Source of the DNA: Flavobacteriaceae bacterium
Lineage (GTDB): Bacteria; Bacteroidota; Bacteroidia; Flavobacteriales; Flavobacteriaceae
NCBI GenBank assembly: GCA_021739635.1
Contig: JAIPBH010000001.1
Span: 385,106-449,105, forward strand
DNA length: 64,000 bases
Direction: 5' to 3'
Under the pieces are notes generated by a model, which did no database searches, was not told the origin of the DNA, and saw nothing but the letters and a program-made list of their open reading frames with translations. The position numbers and the translations under genes were made by a program. Shown here in pieces: positions 28,383 to 37,231 of this stretch. How positions within the stretch are numbered: the stretch's first letter is position 1; every line of letters starts with the position of its first letter.

Positions 28383-29309
28383 ATGAGTAATATATTAGAA
28401 GTCCAAGATGTTTCTAAAAATTTTGGATCATTTACTGCCCTAAATAAAGTTTCTATTACGGTTCCAAAAGGTACTATTTATGGTTTATTAGGTCCTAATG
28501 GCGCTGGAAAAACAACCTTAATTCGAATTATCAATCAAATTACTATGCCAGATTCAGGTAAGGTTTTTTTAGATGGAGAACTATTAAACGCTTCGCACAT
28601 TAAAGATATTGGGTATTTACCCGAAGAAAGAGGATTGTATAAATCTATGAAAGTTGGTGAACAGGCCTTATACTTAGCTCAATTAAAAGGTTTAAGTCAT
28701 AAAGAAGCTAAAGCCAGATTAAAGTATTGGTTTGATAGACTTGAAATAGGCGATTGGTGGAACAAAAAAATTCAAGAGTTATCAAAAGGAATGGCACAAA
28801 AAATTCAGTTTGTTGTTACTGTGTTACATCAGCCAAAATTATTAATTTTTGATGAACCTTTTTCTGGTTTTGACCCCATTAATGCCAACTTAATTAAAGA
28901 CGAGATTTTAAAGTTAAGAGAAGATGGCGCTACTATTATTTTTTCAACACATCGCATGGAATCTGTTGAAGAATTGTGTGATGACATAGCCTTAATTAAT
29001 AAATCAAATAAAATTCTTGATGGTAAGTTAATGGATATTAAAAGGCACTATAAAACCAATACTTTTGAAGTAGGAATTTTATCAAATAACAAAACGGTTT
29101 TAGAACAAGAATTAGCAAATAAATTTAACATTTACCCAGCTAGTTTTAAAACCTTAGGAGAAGAGTTAAAATTAAATATCAAGCTTTCTGAAGGAGAAAA
29201 ACCTAATGAATTACTAAGTTATTTATGCAATCATGGAGAAGTCTCACATTTTGTTGAATTAATACCAAGTGTGAACGATATTTTTATTCAAACTGTTAAG
29301 AATAATTAA
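28383..29309 (+). CDS. ABC transporter ATP-binding protein (NatA-like)
   Basis: 308 residues. Walker A GLLGPNGAGKTTLIRI (about 34-49), the signature LSKGMAQKIQ, Walker B LLIFDEPFSGFDP and the switch His in FSTHRMES are intact. The C-terminal 80 residues are the extra domain found in NatA-type exporters (DUF4162 region). It powers the permease encoded 2 bases downstream. First gene of a compact five-gene operon. The substrate (ions, antibiotics or lipids) is not shown by sequence. Confidence 0.93.
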   Translation: MSNILEVQDVSKNFGSFTALNKVSITVPKGTIYGLLGPNGAGKTTLIRIINQITMPDSGKVFLDGELLNASHIKDIGYLPEERGLYKSMKVGEQALYLAQLKGLSHKEAKARLKYWFDRLEIGDWWNKKIQELSKGMAQKIQFVVTVLHQPKLLIFDEPFSGFDPINANLIKDEILKLREDGATIIFSTHRMESVEELCDDIALINKSNKILDGKLMDIKRHYKTNTFEVGILSNNKTVLEQELANKFNIYPASFKTLGEELKLNIKLSEGEKPNELLSYLCNHGEVSHFVELIPSVNDIFIQTVKNN

Positions 29310-29311
29310 TT

Positions 29312-30625
29312 ATGAACCATTTACCGCTCATTATAAAAAGAGAATATTTAACAAAGGTTAAAAATAAATCATTTATAGTAATGACTATTTTAAGTCCTAT
29401 TTTATTAATTGCCCTTATTACAGTTGTAGCATATTTGTCTCAATTAAATAACGATAAACAAAGAACCATATGTATTCTAGATGAAACTGGGCTAGTACAA
29501 GATGTTTTTAAAAGTGAAGATAATACCATTTATAACATATTGGAAAACATGACTTTAGCCGATGCTAAAGAATTGGTAAAGCAAACAGAAGCATATGGAT
29601 TGTTACATCTTGAAAATTCAAATCTTTTTGATTCAATATCTAATCAAATTAAATTCTACTCAGAAGATTCTCCATCATTAACTATAATTTCAAATTTAGA
29701 GTCTAAAATTGATAAAAAAATTGAGAATTTAAAACTTCAACATAGAGGCGTAGATATAGCTATGATTGAAGCATCAAAAACGAATGTTAATATTAATCAA
29801 GAAAGTTTTGATGGTCAAAAAACATCCAAAATTGATAGTATTGTTAAACTTTTTTTTGGAAGTGCAGCAGGTTATTTGTTATTCATGTTTATCATTATTT
29901 ATGGAAATATGATTATGCGTAGCGTTATTGAAGAAAAAACAAGCAGAATTATTGAAGTTATTATTTCTTCTGTAAAACCAATGCAACTTATGTTGGGTAA
30001 AATAATAGGAACCTCTTTAGCAGGAATTACCCAGTTTATTATTTGGCTCTTTATAGGAGGCGCATTATTATTTACAGTTTCTATTGTTTTTGGTATTGAC
30101 ACGTCACAAGCTAAAACTCCAAATCAGCAAATAATTGAAGGAGCCATGCAAAACTCAAATGTAAACATGCAGATTCAAGATGTTTATAATTCATTGCACC
30201 ATCTACCAATGACTAATTTAATTATAGCATTTTTATTATTTTTTATCGGAGGTTATTTATTATATAGCTCATTATATGCCGCAATTGGTGCCGCTGTAGA
30301 TAATGAAACCGATACGCAACAGTTCATGTTGCCCATCTTAATGCCATTAATTTTAGCGGTTTATATAGGGTTTTTTACAGTAATTGAAGATCCACACGGT
30401 ACAGTTTCAACAGTATTTTCATTTATACCTTTAACATCACCAGTAGTTATGCTCATGAGAATTCCGTTTGGTGTTCCCATTTGGCAGCAGTTGGTATCAT
30501 TATTGTTATTAGTTGGAACGTTTATATTTACTGTATGGTTTGCAGCAAAAATTTATAGAGTTGGCATTTTAATGTATGGAAAAAAACCAACCTATAAAGA
30601 ATTGATAAAGTGGATAAAATATTAA
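29312..30625 (+). CDS. ABC transporter permease (NatB-like)
   Basis: 437 residues. One membrane helix near the N-terminus (SFIVMTILSPILLIALITVVAYL), a large extracytoplasmic loop (about 45-180), then five or six helices from about 190, including the conserved VIEEKTSRIIEVIISSVKP coupling segment and GKIIGTSLAGITQFIIW. This is the ABC2 / NatB architecture and pairs with the ATPase 2 bases upstream. MscS starts 1 base downstream. Confidence 0.9.
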   Translation: MNHLPLIIKREYLTKVKNKSFIVMTILSPILLIALITVVAYLSQLNNDKQRTICILDETGLVQDVFKSEDNTIYNILENMTLADAKELVKQTEAYGLLHLENSNLFDSISNQIKFYSEDSPSLTIISNLESKIDKKIENLKLQHRGVDIAMIEASKTNVNINQESFDGQKTSKIDSIVKLFFGSAAGYLLFMFIIIYGNMIMRSVIEEKTSRIIEVIISSVKPMQLMLGKIIGTSLAGITQFIIWLFIGGALLFTVSIVFGIDTSQAKTPNQQIIEGAMQNSNVNMQIQDVYNSLHHLPMTNLIIAFLLFFIGGYLLYSSLYAAIGAAVDNETDTQQFMLPILMPLILAVYIGFFTVIEDPHGTVSTVFSFIPLTSPVVMLMRIPFGVPIWQQLVSLLLLVGTFIFTVWFAAKIYRVGILMYGKKPTYKELIKWIKY

Positions 30626-30626
30626 A

Positions 30627-31502
30627 ATGAATCAAAACTTAGAAAAAGCAGAAAAAATTGTAGAAAAAAGCTCTTTATGGAATGATTTAAAAATATTCCT
30701 TAATCAGCATATAGATTTTAGTAGTGATATTAGTATCTCTGTAAAAGATGTTTTAATTGTAATTGCTGTTATTTTTATTACAACCTTAATTTTAAGAGTT
30801 GTACTTAAGGTAATAACACATAAATTACCAAATGAAGATAAAAGTAAATTCAATGTCGTTTTTGGGTATTTTAGATGGCTCGTTTATTTATTAATTTTAC
30901 TAATCACTTTAAATGCCGTTGGAGTTGACGTCACTGCTGTTTTTGCTGCCTCTGCTGCCTTAATGATAGGTATTGGTTTAGCCCTTCAAACCTTGTTTCA
31001 AGATATTATTTCAGGTATTTTTATTTTAGTAGATCAATCGGTTCATGTAGGCGACATTATTGAAATTGATGGTAAAGTTGGCCGCGTTGAAGAAATTAAA
31101 TTACGCACTACCAGAGCCGTTACTATTGGAAATAAAGTTTTAATTATACCCAATCACTTATATTTATCAAATAGTTTATATAATTGGACACAAAATGGAA
31201 CCACCACCAGAGAAAGTGTTGATGTTGGCGTTGCCTATGGAAGTAATGTGCAATTAGTTAAAAAGTTGTTGCTGCAAGCTGCAAATTCGCATTCAGAGGT
31301 TTTAGATCATGAAGAAACATCGGTTCAGTTTACTGATTTTGGTGACAGCTCCTTAAATTTTAAAGTAATTTTCACAATAGCTGATAGTTTTAATGCCAAC
31401 GCACCAAAAAGCGATATCCGTTTTGAAATAGATAAACTATTTAGAGAACATAATATTAGTATTCCATTCCCTCAAAGAGATATTCATATCATTCAAAAAT
31501 AA
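30627..31502 (+). CDS. Small-conductance mechanosensitive channel (MscS family)
   Basis: 291 residues. Membrane helices at about 42-62, 80-100 and the pore-lining stretch ASAALMIGIGLALQTLFQDI (about 108-128), then the cytoplasmic beta domain with VHVGDIIEIDGKVGRVEEI and VLIIPNHLYLSNSLYNW, both MscS hallmarks. It opens under membrane tension to release solutes on osmotic downshift. It starts one base after the permease stop and is part of the same operon. Confidence 0.92.
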   Translation: MNQNLEKAEKIVEKSSLWNDLKIFLNQHIDFSSDISISVKDVLIVIAVIFITTLILRVVLKVITHKLPNEDKSKFNVVFGYFRWLVYLLILLITLNAVGVDVTAVFAASAALMIGIGLALQTLFQDIISGIFILVDQSVHVGDIIEIDGKVGRVEEIKLRTTRAVTIGNKVLIIPNHLYLSNSLYNWTQNGTTTRESVDVGVAYGSNVQLVKKLLLQAANSHSEVLDHEETSVQFTDFGDSSLNFKVIFTIADSFNANAPKSDIRFEIDKLFREHNISIPFPQRDIHIIQK

Positions 31503-31514
31503 AAATTATAGAAT

Positions 31515-32678
31515 ATGCCAAAAATTTTAATCGTAGAAGATGAAGCTGCAATACGGCGAGTGCTTGTTAAAATTCTTTCAGAAGAAAATGACACCTATCA
31601 AGTTGAAGAAGCAGTTGATGGATTAGATGGAGTTGAAAAAATAAAAAAAGATGATTTTGATTTAGTGCTTTGTGATATTAAAATGCCAAAAATGGATGGT
31701 GTTGAGGTACTAGAAGCAGTAAAAAAAATAAAACCTGAAATTCCCATAGTTATGATTTCGGGTCATGGCGATTTAGATACGGCTGTTAATACCATGCGTT
31801 TAGGAGCGTTTGATTATATATCAAAACCACCAGATTTAAATAGGCTTCTTAATACGGTAAGAAATGCTTTAGACCGAAAAGAACTCGTTGTTGAAAATAA
31901 ATTGCTAAAAAAGAAGGTTAGCAAAAATTTTGAAATGATAGGTGAAAGTAAAGCTATTTCACTTATTAAAAATATGATCGAAAAAGTAGCACAAACAGAT
32001 GCTCGTGTGCTTATTACAGGTTCAAATGGTACAGGAAAAGAACTTGTAGCACATTGGTTGCATGAAAAAAGTGACCGCGCAAATGGACCCATGATAGAAG
32101 TAAATTGTGCTGCTATTCCTAGCGAACTTATTGAAAGTGAATTGTTTGGCCATGTTAAAGGCGCCTTTACAAGTGCCGTAAAAGATAGAGCAGGTAAATT
32201 TGAGGCAGCAAACCAAGGCACTATTTTTTTAGATGAAATTGGTGATATGAGTTTGTCTGCACAAGCCAAAGTTCTGCGAGCACTTCAAGAAAGCAGAATT
32301 CAACGTGTTGGTAGTGATAAAGACATCAAAGTTGATGTTCGAGTCATTGCAGCTACGAATAAAGATTTAAAAAAGGAAATTGAAAAAGGTAGGTTTAGAG
32401 AAGACTTATATCACAGACTTGCAGTTATTTTAATTCAAGTGCCTTCATTAAATGAAAGACGAGAAGATATTCCCTTGCTTATTAATCATTTTACTGAAAA
32501 AATAGCTAGCGAACATGGAACAGCAAAAAAAATCTTTTCTGATAAAGCTATTAAGCTATTACAAGATTATGACTGGACAGGAAATATTAGAGAACTTAGA
32601 AATGTAGTTGAGCGATTAATTATTCTTGGTGATAAAGAAGTGACTGAGAATGACGTTAAATTGTTTGCTTCAAAATAA
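31515..32678 (+). CDS. Sigma-54-type response regulator without DNA-binding domain
   Basis: 387 residues. Receiver domain (1-120) with the phosphorylation site Asp54 in LCDIKMPKMDG. AAA+ domain (about 137-370) with Walker A GSNGTGKE (169-176), Walker B IFLDEIGDM (237-245), the sigma-54 contact loop as GAFTSA (216-221; the usual form is GAFTGA) and arginine fingers near GRFREDLYHRL. The protein stops 17 residues after the AAA+ domain, so the C-terminal Fis-type helix-turn-helix is absent. The stop is clean and PPK2 starts 8 bases later, so this is not an obvious frameshift. No histidine kinase gene is adjacent. Confidence 0.93.
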   Translation: MPKILIVEDEAAIRRVLVKILSEENDTYQVEEAVDGLDGVEKIKKDDFDLVLCDIKMPKMDGVEVLEAVKKIKPEIPIVMISGHGDLDTAVNTMRLGAFDYISKPPDLNRLLNTVRNALDRKELVVENKLLKKKVSKNFEMIGESKAISLIKNMIEKVAQTDARVLITGSNGTGKELVAHWLHEKSDRANGPMIEVNCAAIPSELIESELFGHVKGAFTSAVKDRAGKFEAANQGTIFLDEIGDMSLSAQAKVLRALQESRIQRVGSDKDIKVDVRVIAATNKDLKKEIEKGRFREDLYHRLAVILIQVPSLNERREDIPLLINHFTEKIASEHGTAKKIFSDKAIKLLQDYDWTGNIRELRNVVERLIILGDKEVTENDVKLFASK

Positions 32679-32686
32679 AAACCAAT

Positions 32687-33574
32687 ATGAAACAGATAGA
32701 TATCAACATAAATGACTTTAAAATAACAAACCAGATTTCTATAGCTAATTCAAAAACTAGTTATGACTTAAAGGCTTCAAAAAATAAAACCGATAAAGCT
32801 CTTGAAGTTGTTAGAAGAAAACTAGGCGAACTTCAAGACACCATGTATGCGCAAGGCAAATATGCCGTTTTGGTGTGCCTTCAAGGCATGGATACCTCAG
32901 GAAAAGATAGTCTGGTTCGTGAAGTTTTTAAAGATTTTAATGCACAAGGAGTTGTAGTGCATAGTTTTAAAGTTCCTACCGAATTAGAATTGGGTCACGA
33001 TTATCTATGGAGACATTATTTGGTGCTTCCTGTAAGAGGTAAATTTGGGGTTTTTAATAGAACTCACTATGAAAATGTATTAGTTACAAGAGTTCATCCA
33101 GGTTATATTTTATCTGAAAATATTCCAACAATAAAATCTATTGAAGATGTTAATGATGCCTTTTGGGATAAACGTTTTGAGCAAATAAATAATTTTGAAA
33201 AGTATTTAGCAGAAAGTGGAACCATTATTTTTAAATTCTTTTTAAACATTTCTAAAGAAGAGCAAAAGCAGCGTTTACTTCGCAGATTAAATCTTCCCAA
33301 TAAAAACTGGAAATTTTCTGCAGGCGATTTGAAAGAACGTAAACTTTGGGATAAGTATCAAGAATGTTATGAAGATGCTTTAAATAGAACTTCAAAACCT
33401 CATGCACCATGGTATAATATTCCTGCCGATGACAAACCAACCGCACGTTATATTGTAGCAAAAATTATGTATGATACATTAAGTGCTTATACAGATATTA
33501 AATCACCTGAAGTTGATGGTGATTTAAAAGTAAATTTAGAGTTATATAAGCAACAATTAGAAAATGAATCATAA
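32687..33574 (+). CDS. Polyphosphate kinase 2 family (PPK2) nucleotide phosphotransferase
   Basis: 295 residues. Walker A in CLQGMDTSGKDSLVREV (about 64-80), the PPK2 segment FNAQGVVVHSFKVPTELELG, the Walker B/lid region FGVFNRTHYENVLVTRVHP, and FLNISKEEQKQRLLRRL. Members use polyphosphate to phosphorylate AMP, ADP or GDP, and the single-domain class I or III cannot be separated by eye. Last gene of the ABC-MscS-regulator operon, 8 bases after the regulator. Confidence 0.92.
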   Translation: MKQIDININDFKITNQISIANSKTSYDLKASKNKTDKALEVVRRKLGELQDTMYAQGKYAVLVCLQGMDTSGKDSLVREVFKDFNAQGVVVHSFKVPTELELGHDYLWRHYLVLPVRGKFGVFNRTHYENVLVTRVHPGYILSENIPTIKSIEDVNDAFWDKRFEQINNFEKYLAESGTIIFKFFLNISKEEQKQRLLRRLNLPNKNWKFSAGDLKERKLWDKYQECYEDALNRTSKPHAPWYNIPADDKPTARYIVAKIMYDTLSAYTDIKSPEVDGDLKVNLELYKQQLENES

Positions 33575-33664
33575 TTATAAAAAAAAAAATTTCTTTAATT
33601 TTTTGTGATTTTGTTAGCATCTTAAGATTTTGAATAATATTATCTTTAAAAATTAAAAAAACCT

Positions 33665-35047
33665 ATGAACAAGTTAAATACCACTCTTTTAATCTTCTTA
33701 TTTTTAGTTTCGTTACCATTTTATTCTCAAACAGATGAAGAAATACTAAAAGAAATTTACAAGCAATCTTTAACAAATGGTAAAAGTTATGATTGGTTAA
33801 ATTATTTATCCAATCAAATTGGCAGCAGATTATCAGGTTCTTTAGGCGCAGAAAAAGCAGTGGCTTGGGGAAAAGAAGAACTTGAAAAATTAGGTCTAGA
33901 TAAAGTTTGGTTACAACCAGTTATGGTGCCAAAATGGGTTCGTGGCGCCAAAGAATACGCTTTTATAGAAAGTGAACCTGGTAAAACAACAACAGTTAAT
34001 ATTTGTGCTCTTGGTGGCTCTGTAGCGACACCTGCATTAGGTATTAAAGCTAATATTATTGAAGTTCATAATTTTGAAGAGCTTGAAGCTTTAGGTAAAG
34101 AACAAATTGAAGGAAAAATTGTGTTTTACAACAGACCCATGCAAGCCGATTTAATTGAAACCTTTCAAGCTTATGGCGGTTGTGTAAATCAACGATATTT
34201 AGGTGCTGTTGAAGCTTCAAAATATGGTGCCGTTGCTGTAATTGTTAGGTCCATGAATTTACGTCTTGACGATTTACCTCATACAGGATCAATGACTTAT
34301 GATAATATACCAGCTGAAAAAAGAATACCTTCTGCAGCCATCAGTACCAATGATGCAGAGTTGTTAAGTACTATGTTAAATCTTGATAAACAAGTAAAAT
34401 TCTATTTCAAACAAAATTGTAAGCAGCTTAATGACGTCCAATCTTATAATGTTATTGGGGAAATTACTGGCAATGAATTTCCCAACGAGTATATGGTTGT
34501 TGGCGGCCATTTAGATTCTTGGGATTTAGGAGATGGTTCACACGATGATGGCGCAGGAATCGTGCAATCTATGGAAGTATTAAGACTCTTTAAACAACTT
34601 GGAATAAAACCAAAAAGAAGCATTCGCGTGGTGTTATTTATGAATGAAGAAAATGGTTTAAGAGGTGGCAATAAATATGCTGAAGACGCTAAATTAAAAG
34701 GAGAAAATCATGTGTTTGCTTTAGAAAGTGATTCAGGAGGTTTTACACCAAGAGGTTTTTCGTTTAATTGTAGTGACGCCAATTTTAATCAAGTGTTAAT
34801 GTGGCAATCTTTGTTTAAACCGTATTTAATTCATTATTTTGAAAAAGGCGGTAGTGGAGCCGATGTAGGGCCTTTAAAAAAGGATACTAATGTTTTGGCT
34901 GGATTAAGACCAGATTCTCAACGTTATTTTGATTATCACCATGCAAGCAACGACACCTTTGACGCTATAAATAAACGAGAACTAGAGCTTGGAGCAGCCA
35001 CTATGGCTTCTCTTATGTATTTGTTTGATAAATACGGAGTAAAATAA
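33665..35047 (+). CDS. Exported M28 family metallopeptidase with PA-like insert
   Basis: 460 residues with a signal peptide ending near FYS-QT (about 22). A PA-like region spans about 105-245. The two-zinc site is intact: His282 and Asp284 in VVGGHLDSWD, Asp294 or 295 in SHDDGAGI, Glu328/329 in MNEENGLRGG, Asp356 in ESDSGG and a His in DYHHASNDTF. It is related to aminopeptidases and glutamate carboxypeptidase-like enzymes acting on peptides in the periplasm or outside. The last base is shared with the start of the DinB-like gene (TAATG). Confidence 0.92.
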   Translation: MNKLNTTLLIFLFLVSLPFYSQTDEEILKEIYKQSLTNGKSYDWLNYLSNQIGSRLSGSLGAEKAVAWGKEELEKLGLDKVWLQPVMVPKWVRGAKEYAFIESEPGKTTTVNICALGGSVATPALGIKANIIEVHNFEELEALGKEQIEGKIVFYNRPMQADLIETFQAYGGCVNQRYLGAVEASKYGAVAVIVRSMNLRLDDLPHTGSMTYDNIPAEKRIPSAAISTNDAELLSTMLNLDKQVKFYFKQNCKQLNDVQSYNVIGEITGNEFPNEYMVVGGHLDSWDLGDGSHDDGAGIVQSMEVLRLFKQLGIKPKRSIRVVLFMNEENGLRGGNKYAEDAKLKGENHVFALESDSGGFTPRGFSFNCSDANFNQVLMWQSLFKPYLIHYFEKGGSGADVGPLKKDTNVLAGLRPDSQRYFDYHHASNDTFDAINKRELELGAATMASLMYLFDKYGVK

Positions 35048-35619
35048 TGAAGAATCTATTACTATTTGTCTTTTTAATTGTGTATCAAATTCAATCTCAA
35101 ACTGATATGACAACTAAATTACCTTATTATGAAATCCCTGAATATTCAGATTCTTACACGGCAGGAACTGTTGCCGCCAGATTAATAGATGGTTTAGGGT
35201 TTAGATATTATTGGGCAACAGAAGGCTTGACAGAAATAGACTTAGCATATAAACCAAATGACGATGTGCGTTCTACAAAAGAAACCGTTGAGCACATTTA
35301 TAATCTGTCTCATGTGATTGTTAATGCTACCTTAAAGCAACCCAACTCAAAAAATGACATGTCACAAATGACGTTTCATGATATTCGTGTTCAAACCTTA
35401 ATGAATCTTAAAACGGCTGCAGATGTATTGAGATTGAGTGATGATATTTCGCAGTATGAAATTATTTTTGGTGAACGAGAAATACCTTTTTGGAATAATA
35501 TTAATGGGCCAATTGCAGATGCCATTTGGCATTGCGGACAGATAGCCTCTTTTAGAAGAACTTCAGGAAATCCTATCAACCCAAAAGTCGATCATTTTAT
35601 GGGAACAGTAAAAGATTAA
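35047..35619 (+). CDS. Exported DinB-like protein
   Basis: 190 residues with an N-terminal signal-like segment (NLLLFVFLIVYQIQSQ). The body looks like a DinB/YfiT four-helix bundle: LIDGLGFRYYWATEGLTE, ETVEHIYNLSHVIVNATL with a potential metal His, and DAIWHCGQIASFRRTSG with a second His. DinB proteins are putative thiol-dependent metal enzymes, but an exported member is less usual. ATG overlaps the stop of the M28 peptidase gene, so translation is coupled. It converges with the DUF6090 genes. Confidence 0.75.
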   Translation: MKNLLLFVFLIVYQIQSQTDMTTKLPYYEIPEYSDSYTAGTVAARLIDGLGFRYYWATEGLTEIDLAYKPNDDVRSTKETVEHIYNLSHVIVNATLKQPNSKNDMSQMTFHDIRVQTLMNLKTAADVLRLSDDISQYEIIFGEREIPFWNNINGPIADAIWHCGQIASFRRTSGNPINPKVDHFMGTVKD

Positions 35620-35667
35620 ACTCTGAAGGTTTCTACTTCTTGTGGATGTTTTGGTAGCGTTTTATCT

Positions 35668-36427
35668 TTATTTTGAATTGATTTCTTCGCCTATTAAATG
35701 AATCAATTCTTTGATTTCTTTGTCTAGATTTTCTCGATAACTAATTACGTCTTGAGTAAAAGTTAATTTCATTCCAATAAGGTTTCTAATTCGTTTATCT
35801 TCTAAAACCTGTTTGTAATTGTTTGGTGTTTCTTTTTCAATATTGATAGTTGGAATATTCGATTTTAGTAAAGGGATAAAATTTATATCATTCTCTAAAA
35901 TATTATCAATACGAATTTGATGCACATTTAATCGGTCATTCAATATATCTTCAAGTCGTTTTTGATGAAACTCTAAATTCGTAAACTTTTCATTTATTTT
36001 TTTGTTTCTGATTAGGCTTAATTTATTGGTGTTTTTTAAGTTATTATAGGCACTAAAAGTAGGTTGGTCGCTATTTAAATTCCATACAGCATCAGCAAAA
36101 ATGGTATCGGTTATTTCATTTAAGTCATTGTTAGAAGGAGCATTATCAATTCCAAGGACAAGGATAATTAAGTTTTTTAATTTAATCTCTTCAGAAATTA
36201 GAGATTCAGATTGCTCTTTAGATAGTTTTAAATTTTGAGATAAACTTTCTAATATAGCTTTTTCTTCAATTGAGGCTTTCCTCTTTTCATTCCAATTATT
36301 AATCTGCAAAGCAATCAAAATCCCAATCACCACGAGAACAATTTCGCCAATGGCGTATTTAAGATAGTTTGCAGTTTTGCCTTGTTCAAGCAGTTTTTTT
36401 TCGGATGTTTCGGAAGAGTTTAATCAT
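35668..36427 (-). pseudogene. Third DUF6090 paralogue, frameshifted at a homopolymer
   Basis: From ATG 36427 the - strand reads MIKLFRNIRKK and then hits A8 (T8 at 36394-36401 on the + strand), shifts frame and stops. Removing one A restores LLEQGKTANYLKYAIGEI running directly into VVIGILIALQINNWNEKRK and 220 residues more. The two neighbouring paralogues have the corresponding stretch in frame. So this is a frameshifted gene, a phase-variable or slippage site, or a sequencing error. As it stands the long frame has no ATG and could start only at GTG 36333 inside the membrane helix. Family: DUF6090, one membrane helix plus a helical domain, function unknown. Confidence 0.75.
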
Positions 36428-36456
36428 TGGTTATCGGTTTGTGTTTTCGTTATTTT

Positions 36457-37224
36457 TTATATCGAGGTGCATTCCTTTTTTAGTTGTTTGTATGTTGGCT
36501 CCATTTCTTTCAAAATATTGTTAAAATGTTGTTTTTCTCTTTCGCTCATAGTGACAAAAAAGACTAAATCATTTTGAAATTGCTTATAATATTTCGATTC
36601 ACTATCTAAATGCCAATTATTAACTGGAAGAGTTTGTAAAATTTCCTTTCCTAATGATTTTTCCACGTACTCAAAATATTGACCTCCAAATTGAAGATGA
36701 TCATCATATAAAAAAACTCTTTCTAAACTTTTAGATTGATTGATTTCAAGTTGATAGAGCAGTTTATCCAACTCGCCATAATATCTTAACAGGTCATTTT
36801 TTAAAGAATCATTAGTCAATAAATTTAATTTACCAGATGACACTATATCTGTCATAGCAACTCTGCTTGGCACAAATGCATTGGTTCTTAAACCTTGAAG
36901 ATAGTTGTTTAGCAGGTAGGTCTTGTCTTTGTTTTTATTGTTTAGTTCTAATAAGAGTCTTTTACTAATTTCTATTTTATGTTCGGATTCTTTATAGAGC
37001 TCCTCAATATTTTGACGGTCAAGTTCAAAATCAGCGAGTAGTTTACAATAGTAATCTGATTCTGTCAACTTATTTTTCCTGTGTTCGTTCCAGTTGTTGA
37101 TTTGCAAAGCAATCAAAATACCAATCACCACCAGGATGATTTCGCCAATAGCGTATTTAAGGTAATTGGTGGTTTTGCCTTGTTGCAGGAGTTTTTTACG
37201 GATGTTTCGGAAGAGTTTAATCAT
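36457..37224 (-). CDS. DUF6090 family membrane protein
   Basis: 255 residues. MIKLFRNIRKKLLQQGKTTN is followed by a membrane helix (AIGEIILVVIGILIALQINN, about 26-45), then a long helical, charged region to the end (DFELDRQNIEELYKESE). Function of DUF6090 is unknown; it is widespread in Flavobacteriaceae, often in tandem copies. The N-terminal 46 residues are nearly identical in all three copies here while the rest diverges. It starts 7 bases after the stop of the upstream copy. Confidence 0.88.
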   Translation of the reverse strand: MIKLFRNIRKKLLQQGKTTNYLKYAIGEIILVVIGILIALQINNWNEHRKNKLTESDYYCKLLADFELDRQNIEELYKESEHKIEISKRLLLELNNKNKDKTYLLNNYLQGLRTNAFVPSRVAMTDIVSSGKLNLLTNDSLKNDLLRYYGELDKLLYQLEINQSKSLERVFLYDDHLQFGGQYFEYVEKSLGKEILQTLPVNNWHLDSESKYYKQFQNDLVFFVTMSEREKQHFNNILKEMEPTYKQLKKECTSI

Positions 37225-37231
37225 TGCTTGG

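Noticed and set aside
36333..36335. GTG start for the third DUF6090 gene
   Set aside because: It falls within the membrane helix; the paralogues show the true N-terminus lies upstream, beyond a frameshift.
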